38,173 nt of DNA from the NCBI GenBank assembly GCA_007123395.1, contig SKLD01000510.1, forward strand, positions 1 to 38,173. The letters are read 5' to 3'. A program made the translations under genes and the position numbers. The notes beneath the pieces were generated by a model. That model had not been told where the DNA came from, ran no database searches, and was given only the letters and a program-made list of their open reading frames with translations. Position 1 is the first letter of the stretch; each line of letters begins with the position of its first letter. Source of the DNA: Opitutales bacterium (GTDB lineage Bacteria; Verrucomicrobiota; Verrucomicrobiia; Opitutales; Oceanipulchritudinaceae). Of the stretch, positions 23,033 through 31,737 are shown in pieces.

Positions 23033-23071
23033 GGTATGCGGGTCCTGTTCTTCCGGGTTGGCGGGGGCGGA

Positions 23072-23488
23072 TCAAAGGCTGTCGCGGGTGATGAAGCGGC
23101 AGCGCAGGGGCAGCTTGCCGTCGGCGAGGCGCATGGCTTCGCGCGCGGCCGTCACGCTGACACCGGACAATTCGAAGAGGACGGTGCCGGGCTTGACCAC
23201 GGCGGCCCAGAACTCAACGCCGCCCTTGCCCTTGCCCTGCCGGGTTTCGGCGGGCTTCTTCGTGATAGGCTTGTGGGGGAAGACGCGGATCCACACCTTG
23301 CCGCGGCGGGCGAGGTAGCGGTTAATGGCGACACGGGCGGCTTCGATCTGCTGTGCCGAAATCATTCCCCGGCCAAGGCACTGGATTCCGTAATCACCGA
23401 AAGCGAGGGAGTCGCCCCCCTTGGCGTTGCCGCGGTTGCGGCCCCGCTGCTGCTTGCGGTACTTAGTCCTTGATGGCATTAAAGGCAT
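23072..23488 (-). CDS. rplP: Ribosomal protein uL16
   Basis: 50S protein positioned near the A-site tRNA elbow, 138 aa. PSRTKYRKQQRGR at the N terminus, then WIRVFPHKPITKKPAETR and GKGKGGVEFWAAVVKPG are diagnostic. The start at 23488 (MPLMPSR) aligns with the E. coli N terminus; an ATG at 23479 is an alternative. No Shine-Dalgarno sequence. Confidence 0.98.
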   Translation of the reverse strand: MPLMPSRTKYRKQQRGRNRGNAKGGDSLAFGDYGIQCLGRGMISAQQIEAARVAINRYLARRGKVWIRVFPHKPITKKPAETRQGKGKGGVEFWAAVVKPGTVLFELSGVSVTAAREAMRLADGKLPLRCRFITRDSL

Positions 23489-23538
23489 GGCTGTGCGATG
23501 GGATGATGATTAAATGATTGAGGCGGTGGCGTATGAAC

Positions 23539-24177
23539 TCAGCCGAGCGAAGATTCTTCGTCGGCCACGCAGATCCAGCACTTGACGCCGATGAGGCCGT
23601 AGAGGGTGCGCGCTTCGGAGAAGCCGTAGTCGACGTTGGCGCGGAGCGTGTGCAGGGGCACCGAGCCGGCCCGGGTCGTCTCCGTGCGGGCGATGTCGGC
23701 ACCGCCGAGGCGGCCGGACACTTGGAGCCGGATGCCGAGGGCGCCCATGCTCATCGTGCTCTGTACCGTCTTCTTCATGGCGCGGCGGAAGGAGATACGG
23801 CGCTCCAGTTGGAGGGCGACACTCTCGGCGACAAGCTGCGCGACAAGATCAGGCTTCTTTACCTCTTGGATATCGAGGAGAATGTCGCGGCCCACCATTT
23901 TGGATAAGTCGGCCTTGATCTTTTCCAACTCCTGACCCTTGCGACCAATGACAATGCCGGGGCGGGCGGTGAAGACCTTGACGCGCACGCGGTTGCCGGC
24001 GCGCTCGATGAAAATGCGCGGAACGGCGGCGAAGCGGAACTTCTCCCCGAGGAACTCGCGGATGCGCTGGTCTTCGGCGACAAGGGCGCCGAAGTCCTTC
24101 TTGCGGGCGAACCAGCGGGATTGCCAGTCGCGGCGGACGGCGAGACGGAAACCGATCGGATTGACTTTCTGACCCAT
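23539..24177 (-). CDS. rpsC: Ribosomal protein uS3
   Basis: 30S protein lining the mRNA entry channel, 212 aa (E. coli 233), with a shorter C-terminal tail. MGQKVNPIGFRL fixes the start at 24177. The KH domain has ARPGIVIGRKGQELEKIK; the C-terminal domain shows GRLGGADIARTE and LRANVDYGFSEA. It starts 7 nt after rplV. Confidence 0.98.
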   Translation of the reverse strand: MGQKVNPIGFRLAVRRDWQSRWFARKKDFGALVAEDQRIREFLGEKFRFAAVPRIFIERAGNRVRVKVFTARPGIVIGRKGQELEKIKADLSKMVGRDILLDIQEVKKPDLVAQLVAESVALQLERRISFRRAMKKTVQSTMSMGALGIRLQVSGRLGGADIARTETTRAGSVPLHTLRANVDYGFSEARTLYGLIGVKCWICVADEESSLG

Positions 24178-24184
24178 GGGAAAC

Positions 24185-24541
24185 TCAGGTGTTGGCGGTT
24201 TGGGAATCCTCGGCCTTGGCGAGGACAATACGCAGGTGGCTTGTACGCTTGCGGTAGGGGTGCGCGGAGCCGCGCGCGACGGGTTTGAAACGGCGGAAGG
24301 CCGGACCCTGCTCGACGACGGCACTCTTGATGACGAGGTCGTCGGAGGAGAGTTCGTGGTTGTTTTCCGCGTTCGCAATGGCGCTCTGCAGCGTCTTGCG
24401 CAGCAGGCGCGCCGATTTGCGCGGGATGAAGGCAAGAAGCTCAAGCGCTTCGTTGGCCGGACGCCCCTGGATGGAGCGGGCGACCTCGCGCGCCTTCATC
24501 GGCGAGATACGGGTGAAACGGGAAAGGGATGTCACTTCCAT
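24185..24541 (-). CDS. rplV: Ribosomal protein uL22
   Basis: 50S protein whose long beta-hairpin reaches into the peptide exit tunnel, 118 aa. RFTRISPMKAREVARSIQGR near the start and KPVARGSAHPYRKRTSHLRI in the hairpin region identify it. The ATG at 24541 (MEVTSLSRF) lies only 10 nt after the stop of the inserted secreted-protein gene, so the two are probably co-transcribed. Confidence 0.97.
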   Translation of the reverse strand: MEVTSLSRFTRISPMKAREVARSIQGRPANEALELLAFIPRKSARLLRKTLQSAIANAENNHELSSDDLVIKSAVVEQGPAFRRFKPVARGSAHPYRKRTSHLRIVLAKAEDSQTANT

Positions 24542-24551
24542 GGGATGAAAA

Positions 24552-24902
24552 TCAGGAATTGAGTTGGAAAGTTTGGATACGCACGCGGTCGCCCGGCGCG
24601 ATGACTTGCCCGGGTACAAGGTCGGTGATGAGGGCGACGGCGCGCTGCCCCGCGACGGCGGCAAGCAGGACGGTGGCGACGTAGGTGTCGCCGCGGACGA
24701 CCTGCGCGAGCATTCCTTCGCGGAAACCGGCGTCGATACCCCCGGCAAGGACGATGAGGTCCGCGGCTTCGGTCTCCGCCACTTCCAGAACCTCGCCTTC
24801 ACCCGCTGCATGCAGCGGGGCCTTGGCAAAGCCCGGCGACTCCGCGAAGGCAATGGCCGTCGCGAAGGCGCAGAGGAGAACGATCTGGAAGATACGGAAC
24901 AT
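24552..24902 (-). CDS. Secreted or periplasmic small protein of unknown function inside the S10 operon
   Basis: 116 aa; I recognise no established family. The N terminus is a good Sec signal peptide: MFRIFQ, a hydrophobic core (IVLLCAFATAIAFA), then a likely AFA-E cleavage near residue 20. The mature part of about 95 residues is Val/Ala/Gly-rich with alternating strands. It carries GGIDAGFREGMLAQVVRGDT and VPGQVIAPGDRVRIQ, a small beta-barrel style pattern reminiscent of MreC- or FlgT-C-like domains (weak, from memory). It sits between rpsS (22-nt gap) and rplV (10-nt gap), a junction that is normally uninterrupted. Codon bias and GC-rich composition look like its neighbours. No Shine-Dalgarno sequence. 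It is probably real because frame, signal peptide and tight spacing agree. Confidence 0.8.
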   Translation of the reverse strand: MFRIFQIVLLCAFATAIAFAESPGFAKAPLHAAGEGEVLEVAETEAADLIVLAGGIDAGFREGMLAQVVRGDTYVATVLLAAVAGQRAVALITDLVPGQVIAPGDRVRIQTFQLNS

Positions 24903-24924
24903 GTCAGTGCGGAAGCGCGTCGGC

Positions 24925-25194
24925 TTACTTCTTGGTATGCGGCTGGTGGCCCCTGAACTGGCGCGTGGGCGAGAACTCGCCGAGCCGGTGCCCCACCATG
25001 TTTTCCGTCACATGGACGGGAACAAAGCCCTTGCCGTTGTGGACCTCGATATTGAGGCCGACGAATTCGGGCGTGATCTGGGAGCGACGCGACCATGTGC
25101 GGATGGGTTTGCGGTCATCCTTGGCTTGGGCGGTTTCAATCCGCTTCCAGAGCCCTGGATCCACAAAGAAGCCTTTTTTCAGTGAACGTGCCAT
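24925..25194 (-). CDS. rpsS: Ribosomal protein uS19
   Basis: 30S head protein that pairs with S13, 89 aa. [19 protein letters not shown] at the start and [21 protein letters not shown] near the end are textbook. The 22-nt gap to rplB upstream is normal; the next gene downstream is the unexpected secreted protein and not rplV. Confidence 0.98.
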   Translation of the reverse strand: MARSLKKGFFVDPGLWKRIETAQAKDDRKPIRTWSRRSQITPEFVGLNIEVHNGKGFVPVHVTENMVGHRLGEFSPTRQFRGHQPHTKK

Positions 25195-25216
25195 GTTGTC
25201 GTTTGTCGAAATTGGA

Positions 25217-26059
25217 TTACTTCACGCGACGGCCGTTGCGGCGCACGAGGATGTATTTCTCGGAATGCTTGCCCTTGCGGCGGGTGGGGAAGCCTTTGGC
25301 GAGTTGCCCCCACGGGCTGACCGGGTGGCCGCCGCCGGAGGAACGGCCTTCGCCCCCGCCCATGGGGTGGTCGACCGGATTCATAGCCACGCCGCGGACG
25401 CGCGGGCGCTTGCCTAGCCAGCGCTTGCGCCCGGCCTTGCCGAGTGAGCGGTTGCTGTGCGTGGAATTGGCGACGACCCCGACGGTGGCGCGGCAATTCT
25501 CGTTGAACTGGCGGATTTCACCGGAGGGCATGCGCACGGAGGCGAGGCCCTTCTCGACGGCGACAAGCGTGGCGGAGTTGCCCGCCGTGCGCACAAGCGC
25601 GCCCTTGGTGTTGGGCCGCATCTCGATGGCGTGGATCGAAGTGGAGGGCGGAATGTTCTTCAGCGGCATGCTGTTGCCGGCCGCGAACTCCGCGACTTCG
25701 GAGGCATTGACGACCTTGGCACCGACTTCGAGCTTCTGCGGGGCGAGGATGTAGCGAAGTTCGCCGTCCTCGTAGCGCAGGAGCGCGAGATTGGCCGAGC
25801 GGTTGGGGTCGTATTCAAAACGCACGACTTCGGCGGGCGCGTCGAGGCGGTCACGCCGGAAGTCGACGAGACGCAGGAGGCGCTTGTGACCTCCGCCGCG
25901 GCGCCGACTGGTGATCCGGCCGTAGACGTTGCGGCCGCCGGAGCGCTTTTTGATCTTGGTAAGCTTCTTGACCGGCCGCTCCTTGCTGAGCTGCGGCTGG
26001 CTGTTCTGCACTTGGAAGCGCTGGGAAGGCGTGACGGGTTTCTTCGGAACGATGGGCAT
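25217..26059 (-). CDS. rplB: Ribosomal protein uL2
   Basis: 50S protein near the peptidyl-transferase centre, 280 aa. The RNA-binding core ([20 protein letters not shown]) and the conserved C-terminal loop [17 protein letters not shown], with the functionally important His, are intact. The N terminus begins [16 protein letters not shown]. Confidence 0.99.
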   Translation of the reverse strand: MPIVPKKPVTPSQRFQVQNSQPQLSKERPVKKLTKIKKRSGGRNVYGRITSRRRGGGHKRLLRLVDFRRDRLDAPAEVVRFEYDPNRSANLALLRYEDGELRYILAPQKLEVGAKVVNASEVAEFAAGNSMPLKNIPPSTSIHAIEMRPNTKGALVRTAGNSATLVAVEKGLASVRMPSGEIRQFNENCRATVGVVANSTHSNRSLGKAGRKRWLGKRPRVRGVAMNPVDHPMGGGEGRSSGGGHPVSPWGQLAKGFPTRRKGKHSEKYILVRRNGRRVK

Positions 26060-26080
26060 GGCGTGTTTCCTTTACGCGGT

Positions 26081-26371
26081 TCAGACGAGGTCGATGGATT
26101 CGCCCGCGGCGACGGTGATGATCGCCTTCTTGTATCCCGGCTTGCGCCCGGGATTGCCGCCGCGCATGCGGTTGCTCTTGGCCTTGGGCTTGACGTTGGC
26201 GATGTTCACGGAGCGGACGTTGACCCCGAACTGCTTCTCGATCGCCTGCTTGACGGCGATGCGGTTGGCACCGGGGGCGACGCGGAAATAGTACTGGTTG
26301 GCCTCGGAAGTGGCGGCGGTGGCCTTTTCCGTGACCAACTGGCGGATGATGATGCGTTCCGGTTCGATCAT
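26081..26371 (-). CDS. rplW: Ribosomal protein uL23
   Basis: Tunnel-exit protein that binds trigger factor and SRP, 96 aa. IIRQLVTEKATAATSEANQY and FRVAPGANRIAVKQAIEKQF are family hallmarks. The start overlaps the rplD stop by 4 nt (ATGA), indicating coupled translation. Confidence 0.98.
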   Translation of the reverse strand: MIEPERIIIRQLVTEKATAATSEANQYYFRVAPGANRIAVKQAIEKQFGVNVRSVNIANVKPKAKSNRMRGGNPGRKPGYKKAIITVAAGESIDLV

Positions 26372-27000
26372 GACTGGGATCCTCCGTCGAGGCGGCCGAG
26401 GAGTTTGCCGATGGCGCCTTCGCTGAAAATGATGCGGTCGAAGTGGCAGAGATCGTGAGCGTTGACCCCGTCGGCTTCGCGCAGGTCGAGGCGGGCGATG
26501 TTACGTGCCGCGAGGATCGTCTGGTCCGACCATGCGTCGTCGACGATGAGCAGTTTGCCCTCTGGAGCGACACGGCCGAGCGTGCCGTTGAACTCCTTCG
26601 TTTTGCCGTTGGACTCCCAACGCTCAATGACTTCGATCTCGCCGTCCTTGGCGCGGTCGAAAAGGGCGCGCTTGAGGGCAAGGCGGCGCATCTTCTTATT
26701 GATGTGCTGCGAGTAGTCGCGGGGCTGCGGACCGTGGGCGACGGAACCGTGGCGATGCTGCGGAGCAACACGCGTGCCCTGCCGGGCGATACCCGTGCCC
26801 TTTTGGCGGAAAGGCTTCTTCCCTGTGCCATGCACAGTGGAGCGGGTCTTCACGCTGTGCGTGCCGCGCCGTTTGTTCGCCATGTAGGCGAGAACAACCT
26901 GCTTGAGGGCCTGCACGCCCTTGTCCCCTTCCAGTTCCGGAATGGGAAAATCCTTTTCGGAGGCGGAAGCTCCGTCGGCGGTGTGGAATTTGAGTTTCAT
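26368..27000 (-). CDS. rplD: Ribosomal protein uL4
   Basis: 50S tunnel protein, 210 aa; in E. coli it also represses the S10 operon. GTHSVKTRSTVHGTGKKPFR and QKGTGIARQGTRVAPQ form the loop reaching into the tunnel. The start at 27000 (MKLKFHTADG) is 20 nt after rplC. The 399-aa ORF in the track is an upstream read-through of another frame. Confidence 0.97.
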   Translation of the reverse strand: MKLKFHTADGASASEKDFPIPELEGDKGVQALKQVVLAYMANKRRGTHSVKTRSTVHGTGKKPFRQKGTGIARQGTRVAPQHRHGSVAHGPQPRDYSQHINKKMRRLALKRALFDRAKDGEIEVIERWESNGKTKEFNGTLGRVAPEGKLLIVDDAWSDQTILAARNIARLDLREADGVNAHDLCHFDRIIFSEGAIGKLLGRLDGGSQS

Positions 27001-27020
27001 GTCCTGCGCTTGCTTCGGGT

Positions 27021-27659
27021 TCAGGCAGATTTGCGCTTTTTGACGGACCCGCGCACGATGACCGTGGTCCCGTTCGCGCCGGGCACGCTGCCCTTCACGA
27101 GAATAAGGTTTTTCTCTTCGATCACGCGCACGACCTTGAGGGCCTGTTGCGTGCGCCGCACATCGCCCATATGGCCGGGCATCTTCTTGCCCTTGATAAC
27201 GTGGCCGGGGAACTGGCACATACCGTAGGAACCGCCGCGGCGGTGCGTCATGTGACCGTGCGAGGCGGGTCCGCCGCCGAAGTCGTATCGCTTCATGACC
27301 CCTTGGAATCCGCGGCCCTTTGTTGTGCCGATGACATCGACCTTGGGCTCGTCCTTGAACATGGCGACGGTCAGTTCTTGGCCCGGCTCCACACCTGGAG
27401 CGTCGGCGAGGCGGACTTCCCGCACGGTACGAGACGCCTTGGCGCCGTACTTCGCGAAATGTCCCTTCATCGAGCGGGAAAGGTGCTTGTCCTTGACCGG
27501 CTGAAAACCGATCTGCGCGGCGTTGTAGCCGTCGGACTCGGCAGTCTTCACCTGCGCGACCGGGCACGGTCCGGCCTCGATCACAGTCACGGGTATGAGG
27601 GTGTTGTCCTCTCCGTAGACCTGCGTCATGCCGATCTTCTTTCCAATGAGTTGTTTCAT
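27021..27659 (-). CDS. rplC: Ribosomal protein uL3
   Basis: Early-assembly 50S protein, 212 aa. Start MKQLIGKKIGMTQVY at 27659. The central loop GGGPASHGHMTHRRGGSYG reaches the peptidyl-transferase centre, and VIKGKKMPGHMGDVRRTQQ follows. It is the first gene of its transcript here, since a terminator and a promoter candidate separate it from rpsJ. Confidence 0.98.
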   Translation of the reverse strand: MKQLIGKKIGMTQVYGEDNTLIPVTVIEAGPCPVAQVKTAESDGYNAAQIGFQPVKDKHLSRSMKGHFAKYGAKASRTVREVRLADAPGVEPGQELTVAMFKDEPKVDVIGTTKGRGFQGVMKRYDFGGGPASHGHMTHRRGGSYGMCQFPGHVIKGKKMPGHMGDVRRTQQALKVVRVIEEKNLILVKGSVPGANGTTVIVRGSVKKRKSA

Positions 27660-27833
27660 GATGCTAAGCGGCAGAGAAAACGGGCGCATGCGCCTGCGAG
27701 CCCTGCATTAGGGTGAGAAAAAAAGGGTTTTTGCGGAAAAACCGAATGGAGGGAGTTTTGAGAGCGGAGGTCCGCAGCGGTGCTGGCGGCTTTCCGGACA
27801 AAACCCCCGACGGGTTTCGAATCAAAGCGATAG

Positions 27834-27862
27834 AGGCAAGGCCTGCGCCCCACCCCTGTCAA
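27834..27862 (-). promoter_or_regulatory. Candidate promoter of the rplC-led S10/spc operon
   Basis: Minus-strand TTGACA (perfect -35) lies 17 nt before TTGCCT, about 175 nt upstream of the rplC start. The -10 is weak. It lies just downstream of the rpsJ terminator, exactly where a new promoter is needed. A leader of about 165 nt would result, room for autogenous control. Confidence 0.55.
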
Positions 27863-27874
27863 GCCATTCCAAAG

Positions 27875-27909
27875 AAAAAAACAGGGACGGCGGAAACATT
27901 TCCACCGCC
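27875..27909 (-). terminator. Intrinsic terminator after rpsJ
   Basis: On the minus strand GGCGGTGGAA pairs with TTCCGCCGTC (about 10 bp including two G-U wobbles, 4-nt loop). After CCTG come seven consecutive T residues. It begins about 20 nt past the rpsJ stop. This is the clearest terminator in the window and would end the str operon. Confidence 0.8.
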
Positions 27910-27929
27910 TGCGGAAAACGAACCGGACG

Positions 27930-28238
27930 TCAGACGTTGATCGTAATGTCGACGCCGGCGGGAAGGTTGAGCTTTTTCAGTTCGTCCACCGTCTGCGCCG
28001 TCGGCTCGACGATGTCGATGAGACGCTTGTGCGTGCGCTGTTCGAACTGGTCCATCGACTTTTTGTCGACGTGCGGCGAGCGGTTGACCGACACCTTCTC
28101 AATGCGTGTGGGCAGAGGCACCGGGCCGGCGACGCGGGCGCCGGAGCGCTTGGCCGTGTCGACGATCTCCGTCGCGCTCTGGTCGATGATACGGTAGTCG
28201 TAACCTTGGAGTTTGATGCGAATGCGTGGTCCGCTCAT
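27930..28238 (-). CDS. rpsJ: Ribosomal protein uS10
   Basis: 30S protein and NusE antitermination partner of NusB/NusG, 102 aa. [20 protein letters not shown] and [19 protein letters not shown] are standard. I use the ATG at 28238 (MSGPRIRIK); the 193-aa ORF runs back into fusA. It is attached to the str operon (61 nt after fusA) and separated from rplC by a terminator. Confidence 0.98.
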   Translation of the reverse strand: MSGPRIRIKLQGYDYRIIDQSATEIVDTAKRSGARVAGPVPLPTRIEKVSVNRSPHVDKKSMDQFEQRTHKRLIDIVEPTAQTVDELKKLNLPAGVDITINV

Positions 28239-28299
28239 GGTCTGGATTGAATGGTGGGTTGGTGCGGTGCGTGCGGGATTATGCCTCGGCGCGCGGACC

Positions 28300-30468
28300 T
28301 CAGGTCCGGGCCGGGGCGCGGGATTGGGTTTTGACGATGCCCTCGACGAGATTCGGCGGGACCGGATCAAAGTGCGACGGCTCCATGCTGTAGGAGGCGC
28401 GGCCCTTGGAAAGCGAACGCACATCCGTGGAGTAGCCGAACATCTGTTCCAGCGGCACATTGGCATGGATGCGCACGAGGTTGCCACGGGTATTGATGCC
28501 CTGGATGACACCGCGGCGACGGTTGATGTCGCCCACGATATCGCCCTGGTATTCGTCGGGCGTTTCGACCTCGACCTTCATCACCGGCTCGAGGAGCTGG
28601 GGCTTCGCCTTGGCCATGGCGTCGCGGAAAGCGAAGATGCCGGCCATTTTGAAAGCCATTTCAGAAGAGTCCACTTCGTGGAAGGAACCGAAGACGAGGC
28701 GAACCTTGAAATCGACCACAGGATAGCCGGCGACGGTGCCGTTGCGCGCGGCTTCCTTGATCCCCTCCTCCGTCGGCTTAATGTACTCCTTGGGGATGAC
28801 ACCGCCGACGATCTCGTTCTCAAATTCGTAGCCCTTGCCCGCCTCGAGGGGCTCCAGCTTGATTTCGGCATGGCCGTACTGGCCGCGGCCGCCGGACTGG
28901 CGGACGAACTTGCCCACCCCGTCCGCCGCGTTTGTGACGGTCTCACGGTAGGCGATCTGGGGCTTACCAGCCGTAGCCTCAACCTTGAACTCGCGGAAAA
29001 GACGGTCACGGATAATCTCGAGGTGCAGCTCGCCCATTCCCGCGATAATCGTCTGCCCGGTCTCTTCGTCCGTCGAAACAACGAAGGTCGGGTCCTCTTC
29101 GGCGAGGCGCTGAAGACCGAGGGAAAGCTTTTCCTGGTCGCCTTTGGAGTTGGGCTCGACGGACATGCTGATGACTGGCTCGGGAAACGTCGGGGGCTCC
29201 AGAATAATGTCCTCGCCCTTGTCCGCGAGCGTGTCGCCCGTGCGCACGTCCTTCGCGCCGATGAGGGCCACGATGTCGCCGGAGAACGCGCGGTCGATGT
29301 CCTCGCGGCTGTCGGCATGCATGAGCATAAGGCGGCTCACCCGCTCGGTCTTGCCCGTGCGGGGATTGATAAGCGACGACCCCTTTGCAAGAGTGCCTTG
29401 ATAAATACGGAAGAAGACGAGCTTACCGACATAAGGGTCCGACCAGAGCTTGAAGACGAGCCCGGCGACTTTCTTGCTGTCGTCCGGCGAGACTTGCACA
29501 ACCTTCTCTTCGTCTTCGATGGAGTGGCCCTTCTGCGGCGGAATGTCGAGCGGGCTCGGCAGGTAGTCGACAACGGCGTTGAGCACACGCTGGATACCCT
29601 TGTTCTTAAAAGCGGACCCTGGGATCACGCCAACGAAGTCAAGAGAGAGCGTTGCCTTACGGATGCCGGTGCGAAGCTCGTCCTCAGTGATTTCCCCGCC
29701 CTCAAGGTACTTTTCCATGAGGACATCGTCGTGGGCCGAGACTTCCTCAATTAGCTTCTCGCGAAATTCCTTCGCTTGCTCCGCGAACTCCGCGGGAACT
29801 TCGGAAACAGTAAAGGTCGAGCCGGTGGCGTCATCAGCGTCATAAATCATAGCCTTCATACCGACTAGGTCGATGAGGCCTTTCAGATTCTCCTCCGCGC
29901 CGATGGGCAGGTAAAGGGGATGGGCATTGCCGCCGAGCTTCTCGCGAATGTCGTTGACGGCATTCAGAAAGTCCGCGCCCGTGCGGTCCATCTTATTGAT
30001 GAAGGCGATGCGCGGGACCTTGTATTTGTCCATCTGCCGCCAGACCGTCTCAGACTGGGGCTGCACGCCGGCAACCGCACAAAACACCGCCACGGCGCCG
30101 TCGAGGACCTTGAGCGAGCGCTCGACTTCGGCTGTGAAGTCGACGTGGCCAGGCGTGTCGATAATGTTGATGCGGTGCGGAATGCCCTCGAAAGGACCGT
30201 CCTTCGTCACCCATTCGGCCGCGACCGCGGCCGAGGTGATGGTTATCCCGCGCTCGCGCTCCTGTTCCATCCAGTCGGTCGTGGCGGCGCCCTCGTGGAC
30301 TTCGCCGATCTTATGGATGCGACCGGAGTAGAAAAGGATGCGCTCCGTCGTAGTCGTTTTGCCCGCGTCAATGTGGGCGGCGATGCCAATATTGCGCTGG
30401 AATTCCAGCGGGCATTTGCGCTGCGGCGAGTTCGCAGCCGAAAGCTTCTTCGTATCTACAGTGGCCAT
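28300..30468 (-). CDS. fusA: Elongation factor G
   Basis: GTPase driving ribosomal translocation, 722 aa (E. coli 704). G1 is [13 protein letters not shown]3 is DTPGHVDF and G4 is NKMD. Domain II/III shows [12 protein letters not shown], and domain IV/V ends [19 protein letters not shown]. The start [14 protein letters not shown] gives a roughly 20-residue N-terminal tail before the G domain. It is third in the str operon; tuf is not next to it. Confidence 0.99.
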   Translation of the reverse strand: MATVDTKKLSAANSPQRKCPLEFQRNIGIAAHIDAGKTTTTERILFYSGRIHKIGEVHEGAATTDWMEQERERGITITSAAVAAEWVTKDGPFEGIPHRINIIDTPGHVDFTAEVERSLKVLDGAVAVFCAVAGVQPQSETVWRQMDKYKVPRIAFINKMDRTGADFLNAVNDIREKLGGNAHPLYLPIGAEENLKGLIDLVGMKAMIYDADDATGSTFTVSEVPAEFAEQAKEFREKLIEEVSAHDDVLMEKYLEGGEITEDELRTGIRKATLSLDFVGVIPGSAFKNKGIQRVLNAVVDYLPSPLDIPPQKGHSIEDEEKVVQVSPDDSKKVAGLVFKLWSDPYVGKLVFFRIYQGTLAKGSSLINPRTGKTERVSRLMLMHADSREDIDRAFSGDIVALIGAKDVRTGDTLADKGEDIILEPPTFPEPVISMSVEPNSKGDQEKLSLGLQRLAEEDPTFVVSTDEETGQTIIAGMGELHLEIIRDRLFREFKVEATAGKPQIAYRETVTNAADGVGKFVRQSGGRGQYGHAEIKLEPLEAGKGYEFENEIVGGVIPKEYIKPTEEGIKEAARNGTVAGYPVVDFKVRLVFGSFHEVDSSEMAFKMAGIFAFRDAMAKAKPQLLEPVMKVEVETPDEYQGDIVGDINRRRGVIQGINTRGNLVRIHANVPLEQMFGYSTDVRSLSKGRASYSMEPSHFDPVPPNLVEGIVKTQSRAPART

Positions 30469-30514
30469 AGGAGGAAAATCTGGGAAAGAACAGGGTGCCG
30501 GATCGCCGGAGCGA

Positions 30515-30985
30515 TTACCAGCGGAGGTGGGCGAAAGCCCGGTTGGCCTGGGCCATCCGGTGCGTGTCGTCCTTCTTCTTCACCACCGTGCCTGTATTGT
30601 TATAGGCATCGATGATTTCCGAGGCGAGGCATTCGCGCATCGAACCCCGGCGGGAACGCGCCGCCGTCACAAGCCAGCGGAAGGCGAGGCTTTGCTGACG
30701 CTCAAAGGAGATTTCGAGCGGCACTTGGTAGGTCGCCCCGCCCACGCGACGGCTCTTCACTTCAAGCTTCGGACGGATGTTCTCGAGGGCTCCAAGCATG
30801 AGGTCGACAGGGTCGCCTTTCTCCAGCTTTTCGCTGACGCGCTCAAAGGCGCCGTATACAATCTTTTGCGCAACCGACTTTTTGCCATCCAGCATAATCA
30901 CGTTGATCAACTGGCTGACGAGGGTGCTGTTGTAGCGGGGGTCGGCGGTGTATTCGCGTTTTTCGGCTCTGCGGCGGCGGGACAT
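30515..30985 (-). CDS. rpsG: Ribosomal protein uS7
   Basis: 30S head assembly initiator, 156 aa. [36 protein letters not shown] and the C-terminal [20 protein letters not shown] match the family. It starts 28 nt after rpsL. Confidence 0.98.
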   Translation of the reverse strand: MSRRRRAEKREYTADPRYNSTLVSQLINVIMLDGKKSVAQKIVYGAFERVSEKLEKGDPVDLMLGALENIRPKLEVKSRRVGGATYQVPLEISFERQQSLAFRWLVTAARSRRGSMRECLASEIIDAYNNTGTVVKKKDDTHRMAQANRAFAHLRW

Positions 30986-31013
30986 GGTCTGAAAAAATTT
31001 AAAGTTATACCAA

Positions 31014-31388
31014 TCAGCTCTTCGGACGCTTTACACCATACTTCGAACGGCTGCGGCGGCGCTTCTCCACGCCCGTGCAGTCGAGCGTGCCGCGCACGAT
31101 GTGGTAGCGCACGCCGGGAAGGTCCTTCACACGACCGCCGCGCACAAGCACGACACTGTGCTCCTGCAGGCTGTGCCCTTCGTCCGGGATGTAGGCGATC
31201 ACCTCGTAGCCGCTCGTGAGCCGGACCTTAGCCACCTTGCGGATGGCGGAGTTCGGCTTCTTCGGAGTGCGGGTCATGACCTGCGTGCAAACGCCCCGGC
31301 GGAAGGGATTCTCCTTCAACGCGGGCGACTTGCTTTTCGCCGTGATGAGGACACGGGGCTTACGTACGAGTTGGTTGATTGTAGGCAT
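31014..31388 (-). CDS. rpsL: Ribosomal protein uS12
   Basis: Decoding-centre protein, 124 aa, E. coli length. [17 protein letters not shown] and [13 protein letters not shown] carry the Lys residues where streptomycin-resistance changes arise; both are wild type. It starts [12 protein letters not shown]. It is the first gene of the str operon, with a promoter candidate about 37 nt upstream. Confidence 0.99.
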   Translation of the reverse strand: MPTINQLVRKPRVLITAKSKSPALKENPFRRGVCTQVMTRTPKKPNSAIRKVAKVRLTSGYEVIAYIPDEGHSLQEHSVVLVRGGRVKDLPGVRYHIVRGTLDCTGVEKRRRSRSKYGVKRPKS

Positions 31389-31392
31389 ACTT

Positions 31393-31492
31393 CGGCTGTG
31401 CGCGGAAATTACAGAAAAAGGGCCAAAGTAGACCTCGCCCTACCCGACGCAAGATGTTTTTTGGAAATCTTCAACGGGCCGCCGCACAGCCG
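31393..31492. promoter_or_regulatory. 10-bp inverted repeat flanking the rpsL promoter
   Basis: CGGCTGTGCG (31393-31402) and its exact reverse complement CGCACAGCCG (31483-31492) bracket the predicted rpsL promoter with 80 bp between. The proximal copy lies about 10 nt before the rpsL start codon. It could be a pair of operator sites or coincidence; no protein is implied. Confidence 0.35.
31425..31452 (-). promoter_or_regulatory. Candidate promoter of the str operon
   Basis: Minus-strand TTGCGT, 16-nt spacer, TACTTT. Both hexamers are recognisable. The predicted start lies about 30 nt before rpsL. Prediction by eye only. Confidence 0.45.
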
Positions 31493-31737
31493 AAAAACCG
31501 CCGCCCCCCCCTGCGGCGAACTTGTTTGAGTCAGGTTTCAACGAGCCGGTCACGATAAGCGTACATCGGAAAGTAGGTGCGAGACCTTGTGTCCGCACCA
31601 CGACCTCGCCGGGACCGCGCCCCGCCAACCGCCCGCGTACGATACCACAGGCAACTACCCCAACCCCCGCAACCCACACCCCGCCCGACCTCCGACCCAA
31701 GGTCCGGCAGCTACGGCGCACCAACCGGTGAACGCCA
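31453..31737. other. Intergenic stretch upstream of rpsL and of the PEP-CTERM pseudogene
   Basis: No ORF with coding character. Short ORFs on both strands are Pro/Arg-rich GC artefacts. It carries the distal arm of the inverted repeat and would have to hold any promoter for the plus-strand pseudogene, but I see no convincing one. Confidence 0.5.

Noticed and set aside
28213-29754. 513-aa plus-strand ORF opposite fusA
   Set aside because: Antisense shadow of the EF-G gene.
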